Notes: generated from the sequence alone by a model not told the origin. DNA of 10,497 bases from an uncultured Mollicutes bacterium (GCA_900551385.1 URVS01000036.1:1-10497), one strand, 5' to 3'; positions 1 through 7,203 are shown, counted from the first letter of the stretch. A program made the numbers and translations.

Positions 1-992
1 AATCTAGCGATATAACCAAATGGAATTAAAATAATAGATTTAGTCCATGGATAATAAGAAAAAAGAGTAGGTATTGGAACAAATAATACTTTTAATAAAT
101 AAATAAATTTATTATTTGAAGTACTTACTTGTTTATTTTTTATATAATCGTTATTTTTACCAAAGCCATGAATACCAGAATTTAAAGAATATGTAATTAA
201 ATCATCAGCATATTTTGATACTTGATATTTATTTTCATAATCAAATATTCTTTTTAACGCAGTCATACTAACTTTAAAGAAATCTTCATAACCATATTTT
301 TTAAATATTTCATAACAATAATCTAAATCTATATTTGTTTTTGTTAATAATAAATAAACATCTATTAAACTTCTTATACCTGATCCATTTTTTAAATGTT
401 TCATATAGTGAGATAAAATGTAAATAAAATTGAAATTATCTTCTAAAGCATAAGTATTATTATCTTTTTTATATGCATGAGAAAAAGGGTCTTTAAGATA
501 ATCATGTAAAGGGTGAGTATATTCTATAATTCTATTATGCAATTCAAATTCTAATTTTTTATATTGAAAACCAACATGATGATCTGCTCGATCTTGAAAA
601 ATAAAACCATTTTCTTTTAATAATTCACAAGCTTTATTGATATCTTTTTCTCTTACTAAAACATCAATATCGCCTAACATTCTTAAATTTTTATCTGGAT
701 ATAGATATTGCATAGTTGATCCTTTTAAAAAGATGTGATCAATATCATTTTTATCAAATAATGATTTTATTAAAGTTGCAAAATTTTTAAATTGTTCGTG
801 GATTAAACATGAAGAAATATAATAAGGATTAAAAAAAGGATCTTTACTAACATAATATAAATACGCTAGAAAGGTTTGTTCTTTCATTGTTATCAGTAAT
901 TCTTTATTTTCATGTTGATTTGATAAATCTAAATGTTCACCTTTTATAGCGGCATTAACTATTTTTAATACTAATTCATAATTATCTATCAT
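1..992 (-). CDS. Nucleotidyltransferase family protein (PF14907-like), 3' end beyond window
   Basis: About 330 codons are open from an ATG at 992 to the left edge with no stop, so the C-terminus is missing. The start has a good Shine-Dalgarno (GGAG) lying in the last codons of the upstream ABC gene, 5 nt away. The N-terminal half carries the nucleotidyltransferase core: an FLKGST stretch near residues 88-93 and MLGDIDVLV near 105-113, where D108 and D110 form the metal-binding DxD pair. A histidine follows in EFELH (about residue 152). This arrangement is typical of the uncharacterised nucleotidyltransferase family found beside lasso-peptide kinases such as that of paeninodin, where the enzyme extends the modification on a phosphorylated precursor. 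It also occurs in polysaccharide loci. The fold is well supported; the substrate is inferred only from the neighbours. Confidence 0.85.
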   Translation of the reverse strand, partial: MIDNYELVLKIVNAAIKGEHLDLSNQHENKELLITMKEQTFLAYLYYVSKDPFFNPYYISSCLIHEQFKNFATLIKSLFDKNDIDHIFLKGSTMQYLYPDKNLRMLGDIDVLVREKDINKACELLKENGFIFQDRADHHVGFQYKKLEFELHNRIIEYTHPLHDYLKDPFSHAYKKDNNTYALEDNFNFIYILSHYMKHLKNGSGIRSLIDVYLLLTKTNIDLDYCYEIFKKYGYEDFFKVSMTALKRIFDYENKYQVSKYADDLITYSLNSGIHGFGKNNDYIKNKQVSTSNNKFIYLLKVLFVPIPTLFSYYPWTKSIILIPFGYIAR

Positions 993-997
993 TTTAT

Positions 998-2575
998 TTA
1001 GTCTCCTAACATAATGGTTCTAGCTTCTATTAAAGAAATATCACGATGAGTAATAATAATTTTTGTTTTATTTAATTTAGAAACATTAATAACAATTCTT
1101 TTCTCTAATTCTTTATCCAAAGCAGATGTAAATTCATCTAATAATAAAATTGGTTTATTTTGTAAAATACTAATAGCTAAAAGTACTCTTTGAATTTGAC
1201 CTAATGATAAACCATTACCTCTTTCATTAATAATTGTTTTCATTTTTAATGGCTTTTCCATTATTTCATCATATATACAAGCTAATTTTAAAGCATTTAT
1301 TAAATCTTCTTCGTTATAATTAGGAACAAATAATTTAATATTATCTTCAATAGTACCACTGAAAAGAATATTTTCTTGTGAAACATAAGAAAATAATTCA
1401 CGACATTGTTTACTTGGATAAATATTGTTATTTGAGTATATATCAATAGAACCATTTTGAGGTGAAATAAATCCTAAAATTAAATTAAACATAGTTGATT
1501 TACCACACCCAGAATGACCTTTTAAGAGAATAGTATCATTTTTATTTATTGTTAAATTATAATCTTTTAAAATTTCTTGATCATAACTAAATGAGACATT
1601 ATTAAAAACTAATTTATCAAAATCATTAAGTTTAATTTGTTCATAATCATCAGGAATTTTATATAAATTATTAATTCTTTCTTCACTAACTTTATATGCA
1701 TTAAATCTTGTCATTAAAGAAGAAAACATTGATAAAGGAGTTTCAAAATAACTTACTATTTGTAATAAACCTACTAAAGAACCATAAGTTAATAATCCAT
1801 TATAAATGCTAATTCCTCCATAAATCATGGTAAATGCAACTGTGATTTCCATTAAGACATAAACTCCACCATTACCAATTAAAGAAATACGATTTCTTTT
1901 AGATTTTATATTCTTATTTTCATCAAGTTTAGTATCTAAAGAGGTACATAAATTTTTTTCAGCACTTAGAGCTTTAACAATTTTGATGTTTTCAAAACTT
2001 TCTTGCATAAATGCATTAACTTTTCCATCAGATTCTAAACTTTTCTTTTGATATTTTTTGATAATTTTACTATATATTTTAGCGCTTATTAAAGCGAAAA
2101 TACCTAATATTAATAATATTATTAATAAACGATAATCAAAATAAATTAATGCGATAAATGATAAAATAAATCTTGAACCATATAAAAAGAAATTAGGAAT
2201 TGTTTCACATAAACCTGCTCTTATATTTTGAATATCGCTTAAATAAATATTGGTTATTTCTCCTGAATGAATTTTTCTTGTTTCTTCAATATCTTTTTTT
2301 ATTAATTTTTGGTAGATTGTATTTTTCATATCTACTTCTACTAATAAAGAAAATCTATTTCTTATTCCTAAAAATAAAAGACTAGTTACAATATTTAATA
2401 TTATTAATAATGCAAATATAATAACCCAAAATATTAAATCTTCTTTAGATGATTTAGTGGTTGCTACATCAATTAATTTTTTAGAAGCTAAAGCTTGACT
2501 GACTAAAAAGATTGAACGAAAAACATTCAAAATTGATAAAATGATAATATAAAAATTTTTCTTTTTATTAGTCAT
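998..2575 (-). CDS. ABC transporter half-molecule (membrane domain fused to ATPase), probable peptide exporter
   Basis: The protein has 525 aa and the usual layout of a type I ABC exporter half-transporter. Hydrophobic segments lie at about 7-30, 48-70, 128-168 and 234-285, and the ATPase domain starts near residue 320. The ATPase motifs are complete: Walker A GHSGCGKST (353-361), Q-loop glutamine 400 in YVSQENILFSG, signature LSLGQ (456-460, where LSGGQ is usual), Walker B ILLLDE ending in D480 E481, and H-loop His510. There is no N-terminal C39 peptidase domain, so leader removal must be done by another protein, perhaps the adjacent S24/S26 peptidase. The start overlaps the end of that gene by 8 nt and has an AGGAG site. 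It probably works as a homodimer in the membrane exporting the product of this operon; the cargo is inferred. Confidence 0.93.
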   Translation of the reverse strand: MTNKKKNFYIIILSILNVFRSIFLVSQALASKKLIDVATTKSSKEDLIFWVIIFALLIILNIVTSLLFLGIRNRFSLLVEVDMKNTIYQKLIKKDIEETRKIHSGEITNIYLSDIQNIRAGLCETIPNFFLYGSRFILSFIALIYFDYRLLIILLILGIFALISAKIYSKIIKKYQKKSLESDGKVNAFMQESFENIKIVKALSAEKNLCTSLDTKLDENKNIKSKRNRISLIGNGGVYVLMEITVAFTMIYGGISIYNGLLTYGSLVGLLQIVSYFETPLSMFSSLMTRFNAYKVSEERINNLYKIPDDYEQIKLNDFDKLVFNNVSFSYDQEILKDYNLTINKNDTILLKGHSGCGKSTMFNLILGFISPQNGSIDIYSNNNIYPSKQCRELFSYVSQENILFSGTIEDNIKLFVPNYNEEDLINALKLACIYDEIMEKPLKMKTIINERGNGLSLGQIQRVLLAISILQNKPILLLDEFTSALDKELEKRIVINVSKLNKTKIIITHRDISLIEARTIMLGD

Positions 2576-2996
2576 TAAAAAATCTCCTAGTTATAGGAAA
2601 GAAAATTTTCCTTATAAGTCTATTATGCCAAAAAAATAAATATAATTTATATTTAAAACCTTTTAAATAATGTATTTTATTTTTCTTTTTAATTGATTTT
2701 ACTTTAGCTATTATTTGATTTAAATAAATTGGTTCTTCTTTAAAAGTTTGATTATCACCCATTAAGACAAAATAATCTTTTTTTATTTGATATATTCTAT
2801 GTAAAACATATTGCCCATTATTACGTTTATAAAAAACAATATCATTTTTTTTGATATTATTTGGCTTTGTTAAAGTAACAAGGTCTTTTTCGTTAATAAA
2901 AGGAAGCATGCTAGTGCCTTTTACTGGCATAGTAAAATCTTTATTGTTATTTAATGTATCTAAAAGTAATGGCACTAAATCTTCTATTTTATTCAT
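2568..2996 (-). CDS. S24/S26-family (signal-peptidase-like) serine peptidase
   Basis: This 142-aa protein has the core of S24/S26 peptidases. VKGTSMLPF holds the probable nucleophile Ser29. YVLHRI (63-68) puts His66 where the general base lies in the Ser/His (SipW/ER-type) signal peptidases, and GDNQ (80-83) is the conserved box E. No N-terminal membrane anchor is present; the basic, aromatic-rich C-terminus (about 110-140) may associate with the membrane. I chose ATG at 2996 because an AGG lies 8 nt upstream. An in-frame TTG at 3002 is too close to that site. The start overlaps the stop of the PqqD-like gene by 8 nt, so the two are probably translationally coupled. Next to a PqqD-like protein and an exporter lacking its own protease, it is a reasonable candidate for precursor leader cleavage. 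That role is an inference. Confidence 0.85.
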   Translation of the reverse strand: MNKIEDLVPLLLDTLNNNKDFTMPVKGTSMLPFINEKDLVTLTKPNNIKKNDIVFYKRNNGQYVLHRIYQIKKDYFVLMGDNQTFKEEPIYLNQIIAKVKSIKKKNKIHYLKGFKYKLYLFFWHNRLIRKIFFPITRRFFND

Positions 2997-3270
2997 TAAC
3001 AATGCCTAATTCGATTAATTTATTGATAAATGTTTCAACATCGTTTGTTGCAGTAGTTTTATCTACATCATATTCATTTAATAAAGCATCAATAATTTGA
3101 TCATCATTTAAACCTTCTTTAATTCTATCGATAATAAATAAAGCTACTTCATTAAGGGTAATGATTTTTGAACAATCAACATTATATTCGTCTTGATGAA
3201 CTAAAACAATTTCATCAGCCAAATTTTTTACAACATAACTTTCATTGTATTTCATATTAGTGTGTTTCAT
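2989..3270 (-). CDS. PqqD-family protein (RiPP recognition element type)
   Basis: The protein has 93 aa. Its profile is that of PqqD-like proteins: an N-terminal beta region (about 9-40) with a VVKNLADEIVLVHQD-like stretch, the I-x-LNEVALFIIDRI helix near 37-50 that starts like the LN-x-x-A pattern of the family, then charged helices to a C-terminal FINKLIELGIV. In RiPP pathways such small winged-helix proteins bind the leader peptide and present it to modifying enzymes; the lasso B1 protein is the equivalent. The start has a strong GGAGG seven bases upstream and overlaps the kinase stop as ATGA (3267-3270). PqqD relatives also accompany HprK-related kinases in polysaccharide loci, so peptide binding is likely but not proven by sequence alone. 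Confidence 0.85.
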   Translation of the reverse strand: MKHTNMKYNESYVVKNLADEIVLVHQDEYNVDCSKIITLNEVALFIIDRIKEGLNDDQIIDALLNEYDVDKTTATNDVETFINKLIELGIVNE

Positions 3271-4091
3271 TTTGTTTCCTCCAAATATTGTTTTAATGTA
3301 TCAACTGAATCATAAGAAATATTACAATTCAAAACACATGCATTTATTTCAATTAATTTATTAGTTAATTGATTCCATTTTTCTCGATTATACATAAATG
3401 ATGAATTAGTTATATGTGGCATTAAATATAAAAATCCTTCTTTTTTAGTTACTTCTCTAACACTAGGAGATGTATTTCTATGAACAAAAACTAAATTAGT
3501 TAATTTAACTTTTGTGTTAATATCAATTAATGATTTTCCACTCCAAGGATTACCATATATATATAAACCATCTTTTTCTTCAATAATAATATTTTTATCA
3601 TCATTAATTTGAGTGATATTTAAGTGTTCTTTCCATAAACGAGCTTGAGTTGATTTACCTACTCCACTGCTAGCAATAAAAAGAATACCTTTATCTTTAT
3701 ATTGAATAGAAGAAGAATGAATTAAAATAGCATTTTCATGTTTTAAAATAAAATATAAACAAGCATATTCAGTTAATAAATATTCTTTTCTTCCTACATC
3801 ACCATTTTCCATAAGAATAATAGCGGAATTTTCCTTATAAATAACTGCACCTATATAACCATTATTTTCATTCTTTTGAATTTGAATTAAGTCATCATTA
3901 TCTTGATAAACATCATAATATTTAGAATGAAATTTTGCTTCTGTTTGTGGAACATTGATTTTATCAACAATTTCACTAGAAATATTAATTTCACCTTGTT
4001 CATTAGTAACATATTTTTCTAATTGATTTTTCATCAAATTTGATACTAAAGAAAATCTAAATTTTACATTTGCAATTTTACAATTTATCAT
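3267..4091 (-). CDS. HPr-kinase-like (HprK-related) protein kinase
   Basis: The protein has 274 aa. The N-terminal third is a poorly conserved beta-rich region. The C-terminal part has the HprK/PEP-carboxykinase-type P-loop IASSGVGKST (139-148), preceded by the LIHSSS strand (His125). It continues with INDD (162-165), the acidic Mg-binding pair, and GNPWSGK (180-186), a motif typical of HprK-related proteins of lasso and exopolysaccharide clusters. HPr kinase/phosphorylase itself is a sugar-catabolism regulator, but its N-terminal domain is absent and the gene heads a modification operon, so HPr is an unlikely substrate. In paeninodin-type clusters homologues phosphorylate a C-terminal serine of the precursor. 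This is the first gene of the five-gene minus-strand unit, with AAAGGTG upstream of ATG 4091. Confidence 0.83.
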   Translation of the reverse strand: MINCKIANVKFRFSLVSNLMKNQLEKYVTNEQGEINISSEIVDKINVPQTEAKFHSKYYDVYQDNDDLIQIQKNENNGYIGAVIYKENSAIILMENGDVGRKEYLLTEYACLYFILKHENAILIHSSSIQYKDKGILFIASSGVGKSTQARLWKEHLNITQINDDKNIIIEEKDGLYIYGNPWSGKSLIDINTKVKLTNLVFVHRNTSPSVREVTKKEGFLYLMPHITNSSFMYNREKWNQLTNKLIEINACVLNCNISYDSVDTLKQYLEETK

Positions 4092-4106
4092 AATTTACAC
4101 CTTTAC

Positions 4107-4144
4107 TTATTTAACAATAGCATTTTAAAACCTATTTTAACAAT
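4107..4144 (-). promoter_or_regulatory. Direct repeat in the leader of the kinase operon (possible operator)
   Basis: On the minus strand two copies of an ATTGTTAAA-containing 12-mer lie at 4144-4133 (ATTGTTAAAATA) and 4118-4107 (ATTGTTAAATAA), 26 bp apart and about 15-50 nt before the start codon. Ten of 12 positions agree. Paired direct repeats just upstream of an operon are what LytTR regulators bind, and a LytTR regulator is encoded in this window, but the usual spacing is nearer 21-22 bp. The region is AT-rich, so chance is a real alternative. Confidence 0.25.
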
Positions 4145-4243
4145 CTTTTCTTTTAAAAAAGAATGATATTTAATAAAAAAATTAATATTTAGATTCGTTG
4201 GTAGACATTTAATGAATAGAAATGTTAAAAGGATAAGAAATAA

Positions 4244-4476
4244 TTAATTATTAATTTTTTCTAAATAACGATAAAAATTTTCTATTTTTATAGATCAAAT
4301 TTGGCATGTATATTTATTTGTAATTTGATAAAAATTAGATGATAATTCAATTTTGGTTGACCAAATTTAACTCCTCTTTTTTGAGGGTTTTTAATACCTT
4401 CCATTTGTCTTTGCTTTAATGTTTCTCTTTCATTTTGAGCAACAAAAGATAATAATTGTAAAACTAATTTTATATT
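4244..4476 (-). pseudogene. Serine recombinase (resolvase-type) C-terminal remnant
   Basis: Reading leftwards from about 4476, the frame gives KLVLQLLSFVAQNERETLKQ and then RQMEGIKNPQKRGVKFGQPK. This is the end of a resolvase catalytic domain (the long dimer helix with its FVAQNERE motif and the RGVKFGRPK linker). After KLNY the frame is lost, apparently by deletion of one base of a CC pair near 4342. The +1 frame then continues as PSNFYQITNKY, has an internal TGA, and ends in IENFYRYLEKINN with stop 4244-4246, which looks like the HTH recognition helix of the DNA-binding tail. No start codon exists, an in-frame stop lies just before 4476, and the N-terminal catalytic serine region is absent. 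It is a dead remnant of a mobile element, and shows past recombination beside the kinase operon. Confidence 0.85.
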
Positions 4477-4578
4477 TTATAGCTAAATCAATAACTAATG
4501 AAATAATGATAACATTATATATCACATCTATTTCATTTCCATTTCAGTATGTTGTAAATGGAAAATTAGAAATTTATT

Positions 4579-4746
4579 ATGAAGGAGATTAATATAAAAG
4601 ATTTAAAAAAATATCATTACACTCAAGGGGATATGGCTAAAAAATTAGGTATATCTAGAATTATGGTTGTTCAATATGAAAAAGATGATTTTATAAAAAT
4701 ACCAAAAAAGAAATTATTTTATGTAATACATTTAATATCAAACTAA
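4579..4746 (+). CDS. Very small XRE-type helix-turn-helix protein or fragment (55 aa)
   Basis: The frame from ATG 4579 to stop 4744-4746 holds DLKKYHYTQGDMAKKLGIS followed by RIMVVQYEK. That is a clear Cro/C1-type HTH: Y-TQ-D-AKKLGIS-V-QYE. Full members are usually longer than about 65 aa; here the sequence stops soon after the fifth-helix region. The ATG has no Shine-Dalgarno. A good GGAG at 4584-4587 instead sits 6 nt before an ATA codon at 4594, which suggests the original ATG has mutated to ATA and the gene is decaying. It ends one base before the stop of the convergent AraC remnant and lies next to a recombinase remnant, so it probably belonged to the same mobile element. Whether it is still expressed is unknown. 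Confidence 0.5.
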   Translation: MKEINIKDLKKYHYTQGDMAKKLGISRIMVVQYEKDDFIKIPKKKLFYVIHLISN

Positions 4747-5645
4747 TTATTTTATATTGGTATTTGTTTTCTTTTTTCTATATTCATTTGGACTTATATG
4801 GTAATATTGTTTAAATTTTCGACAAAAATAACCGGAACTTGCAAATCCTGTTTCTTCTGCAATAGAAAAAACTGATTTTTGAGTGGTAAAAAGTTGTTCT
4901 GCTGCTTGTGATAGTCTATATTGAGTTAAATATGCTACTGTGAACAGTTTAAAATAGAGTGAAAAATATGTAAAGCTCCACTTTTACTGATAGATGCTGC
5001 TGACGCAATTGTTTCCAATGTAATATTTTTCATGTAGTTATCGTGAATATACTGCATCATATCTTGTAACCTTGCCTGCTTATGATTTAATCTATGAATA
5101 TTATTAGAATTAGTAGACCAATCTATATTTTGCTCTAATATGTTCCAAAGTTGTAATAAAAGTTGTACGGTGTATAGTTCATTATTTTGTTCATTTTCTT
5201 GAGTAGTAAAAATTTTTGATAAAAGTTGTAACATTTGTTTTCCACATGTAGTGCATGGGCTTAAAACTTGATATGAAATAGATGAATTTATTATTGGTAG
5301 AATATATTTTTCATAAATGAGACTATTTTCTGCTGCTAATAGAGTTGGAGAAAAGACAATATTAGGTGCAAGTGTACTGTTTTGTGCTTCAAAACGATGT
5401 AGAACACCACTATTGATAAATATTCCATATCCTTTTTGTAGTTCTATTTTATTTTCACCTATAAGACAAAGTGCAGTACCTTCAGCAATATAAAGAAATT
5501 CAAATTCATGATGCCAGTGCCAGTCAATTCGATGAAAGTCAAATTCCCAAATATTATCTAGATAGTATGCAAATGGGTAACGATTATTTCCATGTTGGAT
5601 GGTTTCTCGTAATGTTTCATCTGTAATTATCTTAAAAGTCTTCAT
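4747..5645 (-). pseudogene. AraC-family transcriptional regulator, broken by a one-base frameshift
   Basis: The N-terminal part (start 5645, AAGGA upstream) is an AraC-type cupin: DFHRIDWHWHHEFEFLYI at about 36-53 with the sensing-pocket histidines, and a GYGIFINSGVLHRFE stretch near 72-86. The first HTH helices (ITLETIASAASISKSG) follow, then the frame stops at 4935 after HSILNCSQ. In the -1 frame the text resumes exactly where it should, with VAYLTQYRLSQAAEQL, then SIAEETGFASSGYFCRKFKQ and SPNEYRKK, ending at 4747. Restoring one C (TTCACCAGTAGC for the present TTCACAGTAGC, near 4940) gives a normal protein of about 299 aa. The second HTH is needed for DNA binding, so the product as written is probably inactive. 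It lies divergent to the MFS gene, which it presumably regulated. Confidence 0.9.
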
Positions 5646-5679
5646 TGCATTTTTCCTTATAAATATTAAAATTTGTTAT

Positions 5680-5709
5680 ATTGTACCATTAATATACGAT
5701 TTTGTGCAA
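5680..5709 (-). promoter_or_regulatory. Promoter of the AraC-family gene
   Basis: On the minus strand a -35 TTGCAC (5709-5704) and a -10 TACAAT (5685-5680) are separated by 18 bp, about 35 nt upstream of the start codon at 5645. The match to a vegetative sigma-A promoter is good. It shares the short divergent region with the MFS promoter, which fits cross-regulation by the AraC protein. Confidence 0.55.
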
Positions 5710-5731
5710 TGAGCTTATACAAAAATTGCGA

Positions 5732-5757
5732 TATAATTATATTTATGTTAAAGGAGG
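5732..5757 (+). promoter_or_regulatory. -10 element and ribosome binding site of the MFS gene
   Basis: A perfect TATAAT lies at 5732-5737, and AAAGGAGG at about 5750-5756 precedes ATG 5763 by 6 nt. No convincing -35 is seen at 17 bp, which would suit an activator-dependent promoter such as one served by an AraC protein. The strong ribosome binding site decides the MFS start. Confidence 0.4.
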
Positions 5758-5762
5758 CTAGA

Positions 5763-6968
5763 ATGAAGAATAAATATAATAATACAATTACAGCATGTTT
5801 TATAGGTTATATTGTACAAGCTATTGTTAATAATTTTACACCATTGCTTTTTTTGTTTTTTCAGAAATCTTATCATATTCAAATTTCACAAATTACTTTA
5901 TTAGTTACTTTTAATTTTGGAATACAATTAATAGTTGATCTACTTTCTGTTAAATTTGTTGATAAAATTGGATATCGAGTATCTATGATTATAGCTAATG
6001 TTCTAGCGGCAGCAGGATTACTTCTGCTTACAGTTTTACCAGATATTTTACCAATTCCTTTTATTGGTATTTTGATTGCTGTAACGATTTATGCAGTTGG
6101 TGGTGGACTTTTGGAAGTTTTGGTAAGTCCAATTGTTGAAGCTTGTCCTTCTGATAATAAAGAGAAAACAATGAGTTTGTTACATTCTTTTTATTGCTGG
6201 GGACATGCTGGAGTTGTACTTATATCAACATTATTCTTTTATATAGTCGGTATAGATAATTGGAAGATATTGGCAGTTATTTGGGCAATAATTCCCATTA
6301 TAAATGCTTTTATTTTTTCAAAAGTTCCAATTGCACCATTATTTAAAGATGGAGAATCAGGACTTAAATTAACAGAATTGTTTAAGATAAAAACATTCTG
6401 GATATTGCTGATTATGATGATATGTGCAGGAGCAAGTGAGCAAGCAGTAAGTCAATGGGCATCTACTTTTGAAGAAAAAGGACTTGGTATTTCAAAGGCG
6501 GCAGGTGATTTAGCAGGACCGATGTCATTTGCAATTTTAATGGGAATATCTAGATTGTTTTATGGTAAATACGGCAATCGTATAAATTTGGATCATTTTA
6601 TGATTTATAGTACTATTTTATGTATTTTATCATATTTAGGAATTTCATTATTATCAATACCAATATTAAATCTTATTGCATGTGCAGTTTGTGGCTTTTC
6701 AGTTGGAATTATGTGGCCTGGTACTTTTAGTAAGGCATCAGCATCTTTGCCTAAAGGTGGAACAGCAATGTTTGCATTATTAGCCTTAGGTGGCGATTTA
6801 GGTTGTTCAGGAGGCCCTACATTAGTTGGAATGATATCAGGATTATTAGATGATAATCTAAAGATGGGAATTTTAGCAGGATGTATTTTTCCAGTATTGT
6901 TACTTATAGGAATTTTTCTTTGCAGAAAGCCTAAAACAATTATTAATTACAATGATATAAAAAAATAA
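5763..6968 (+). CDS. MFS transporter, probable carbohydrate or metabolite uptake
   Basis: This is a 401-aa protein, normal for a 12-helix major facilitator. Hydrophobic helices run throughout, in two groups of six split by a charged loop near residues 190-215 (FKDGESGLKLTELFKIKT). A conserved-looking loop motif DLLSVKFVDKIGYR (about 60-73) corresponds to the MFS signature between helices 2 and 3, and PIVEACPSDNKEKTMSLLHS (about 122-141) precedes the helix with YCWGHAG. The longer reading frame from 5673 is rejected because the AAGGAGG site serves ATG 5763. The divergent AraC-type gene suggests substrate-induced expression; this style of MFS is common beside AraC regulators in sugar-use loci, but the substrate cannot be read from sequence. 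Its codons are visibly richer in G and C than the flanking genes, consistent with transfer. Confidence 0.88.
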   Translation: MKNKYNNTITACFIGYIVQAIVNNFTPLLFLFFQKSYHIQISQITLLVTFNFGIQLIVDLLSVKFVDKIGYRVSMIIANVLAAAGLLLLTVLPDILPIPFIGILIAVTIYAVGGGLLEVLVSPIVEACPSDNKEKTMSLLHSFYCWGHAGVVLISTLFFYIVGIDNWKILAVIWAIIPIINAFIFSKVPIAPLFKDGESGLKLTELFKIKTFWILLIMMICAGASEQAVSQWASTFEEKGLGISKAAGDLAGPMSFAILMGISRLFYGKYGNRINLDHFMIYSTILCILSYLGISLLSIPILNLIACAVCGFSVGIMWPGTFSKASASLPKGGTAMFALLALGGDLGCSGGPTLVGMISGLLDDNLKMGILAGCIFPVLLLIGIFLCRKPKTIINYNDIKK

Positions 6969-7015
6969 ACATTAAAAGAAATTGAGAATAAATGGAATTT
7001 TAAAAAAGTAATTAT

Positions 7016-7166
7016 AAATGGATAAATAAACCAAAACATGTACAAATTAGAAATAATGTTATAGATTATTAGATAAATGCGTATATTCCATATGTGCAAA
7101 GTAGTAGAAAAATTACTTATGGAATTTATGCATGTAGAACAAATGAAGGCTTTTCGTATGATAAAA
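7016..7166 (+). pseudogene. Decayed reading frame, possibly the N-terminus of a DUF1349-like protein
   Basis: Between the MFS gene and a terminator, one frame reads KWINKPKHVQIRNNVIDY, a stop, then INAYIPYVQSSRKITYGIY and CRTNEGF. The W-N-P-H/W start, the I-x-x-N-x-I strand and a later R-x-TYGI resemble the beginning of DUF1349 (concanavalin-like, carbohydrate-associated) proteins, which often sit beside sugar transporters. There is no start codon or Shine-Dalgarno, and the frame is interrupted by at least one stop. The match is from memory of the family pattern and is weak. The rest of 6969-7166 shows nothing else. Confidence 0.28.
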
Positions 7167-7203
7167 CCAAGAGGAATAATAATCTTCTTGGCTTTTCTTT
7201 TTT
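7167..7203 (+). terminator. Rho-independent terminator after the MFS/remnant unit
   Basis: Near-palindromic arms CCAAGAgGA ... TCtTCTTGG (7167-7191) are followed by CTTTTC and a run of six T (7198-7203). It would end transcription coming from the MFS gene. Confidence 0.75.

Noticed and set aside
2200..2385. 61-codon plus-strand frame inside the ABC transporter gene
   Set aside because: It is the antisense shadow of transmembrane coding sequence, with no ribosome binding site.
2997..3002. TTG start two codons upstream for the S24/S26 peptidase
   Set aside because: The AGG is only about 4 nt away from it but well spaced for the ATG at 2996.
4092..4300. Search for a precursor peptide gene upstream of the kinase on the minus strand
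   Set aside because: Only very short frames occur (for example MSTNESKY and a stop), without ribosome binding sites or leader/core features.
4373..4392. CCTC-TTTTTT-GAGG hairpin with a following T run, terminator-like on the plus strand
   Set aside because: It has only four base pairs and falls within the recombinase remnant's coding sequence. It is probably chance.
4506..4592. 28-codon plus-strand frame ending in YVVNGKLEIYYEGD
   Set aside because: There is no recognisable family or Shine-Dalgarno, and the frame stays open upstream through antisense recombinase sequence. It may be the tail of a lost gene, but this cannot be supported.
5673..5762. Upstream extension of the MFS reading frame
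   Set aside because: It overlaps the divergent promoter region and lacks a ribosome binding site, while the strong AAGGAGG serves ATG 5763.
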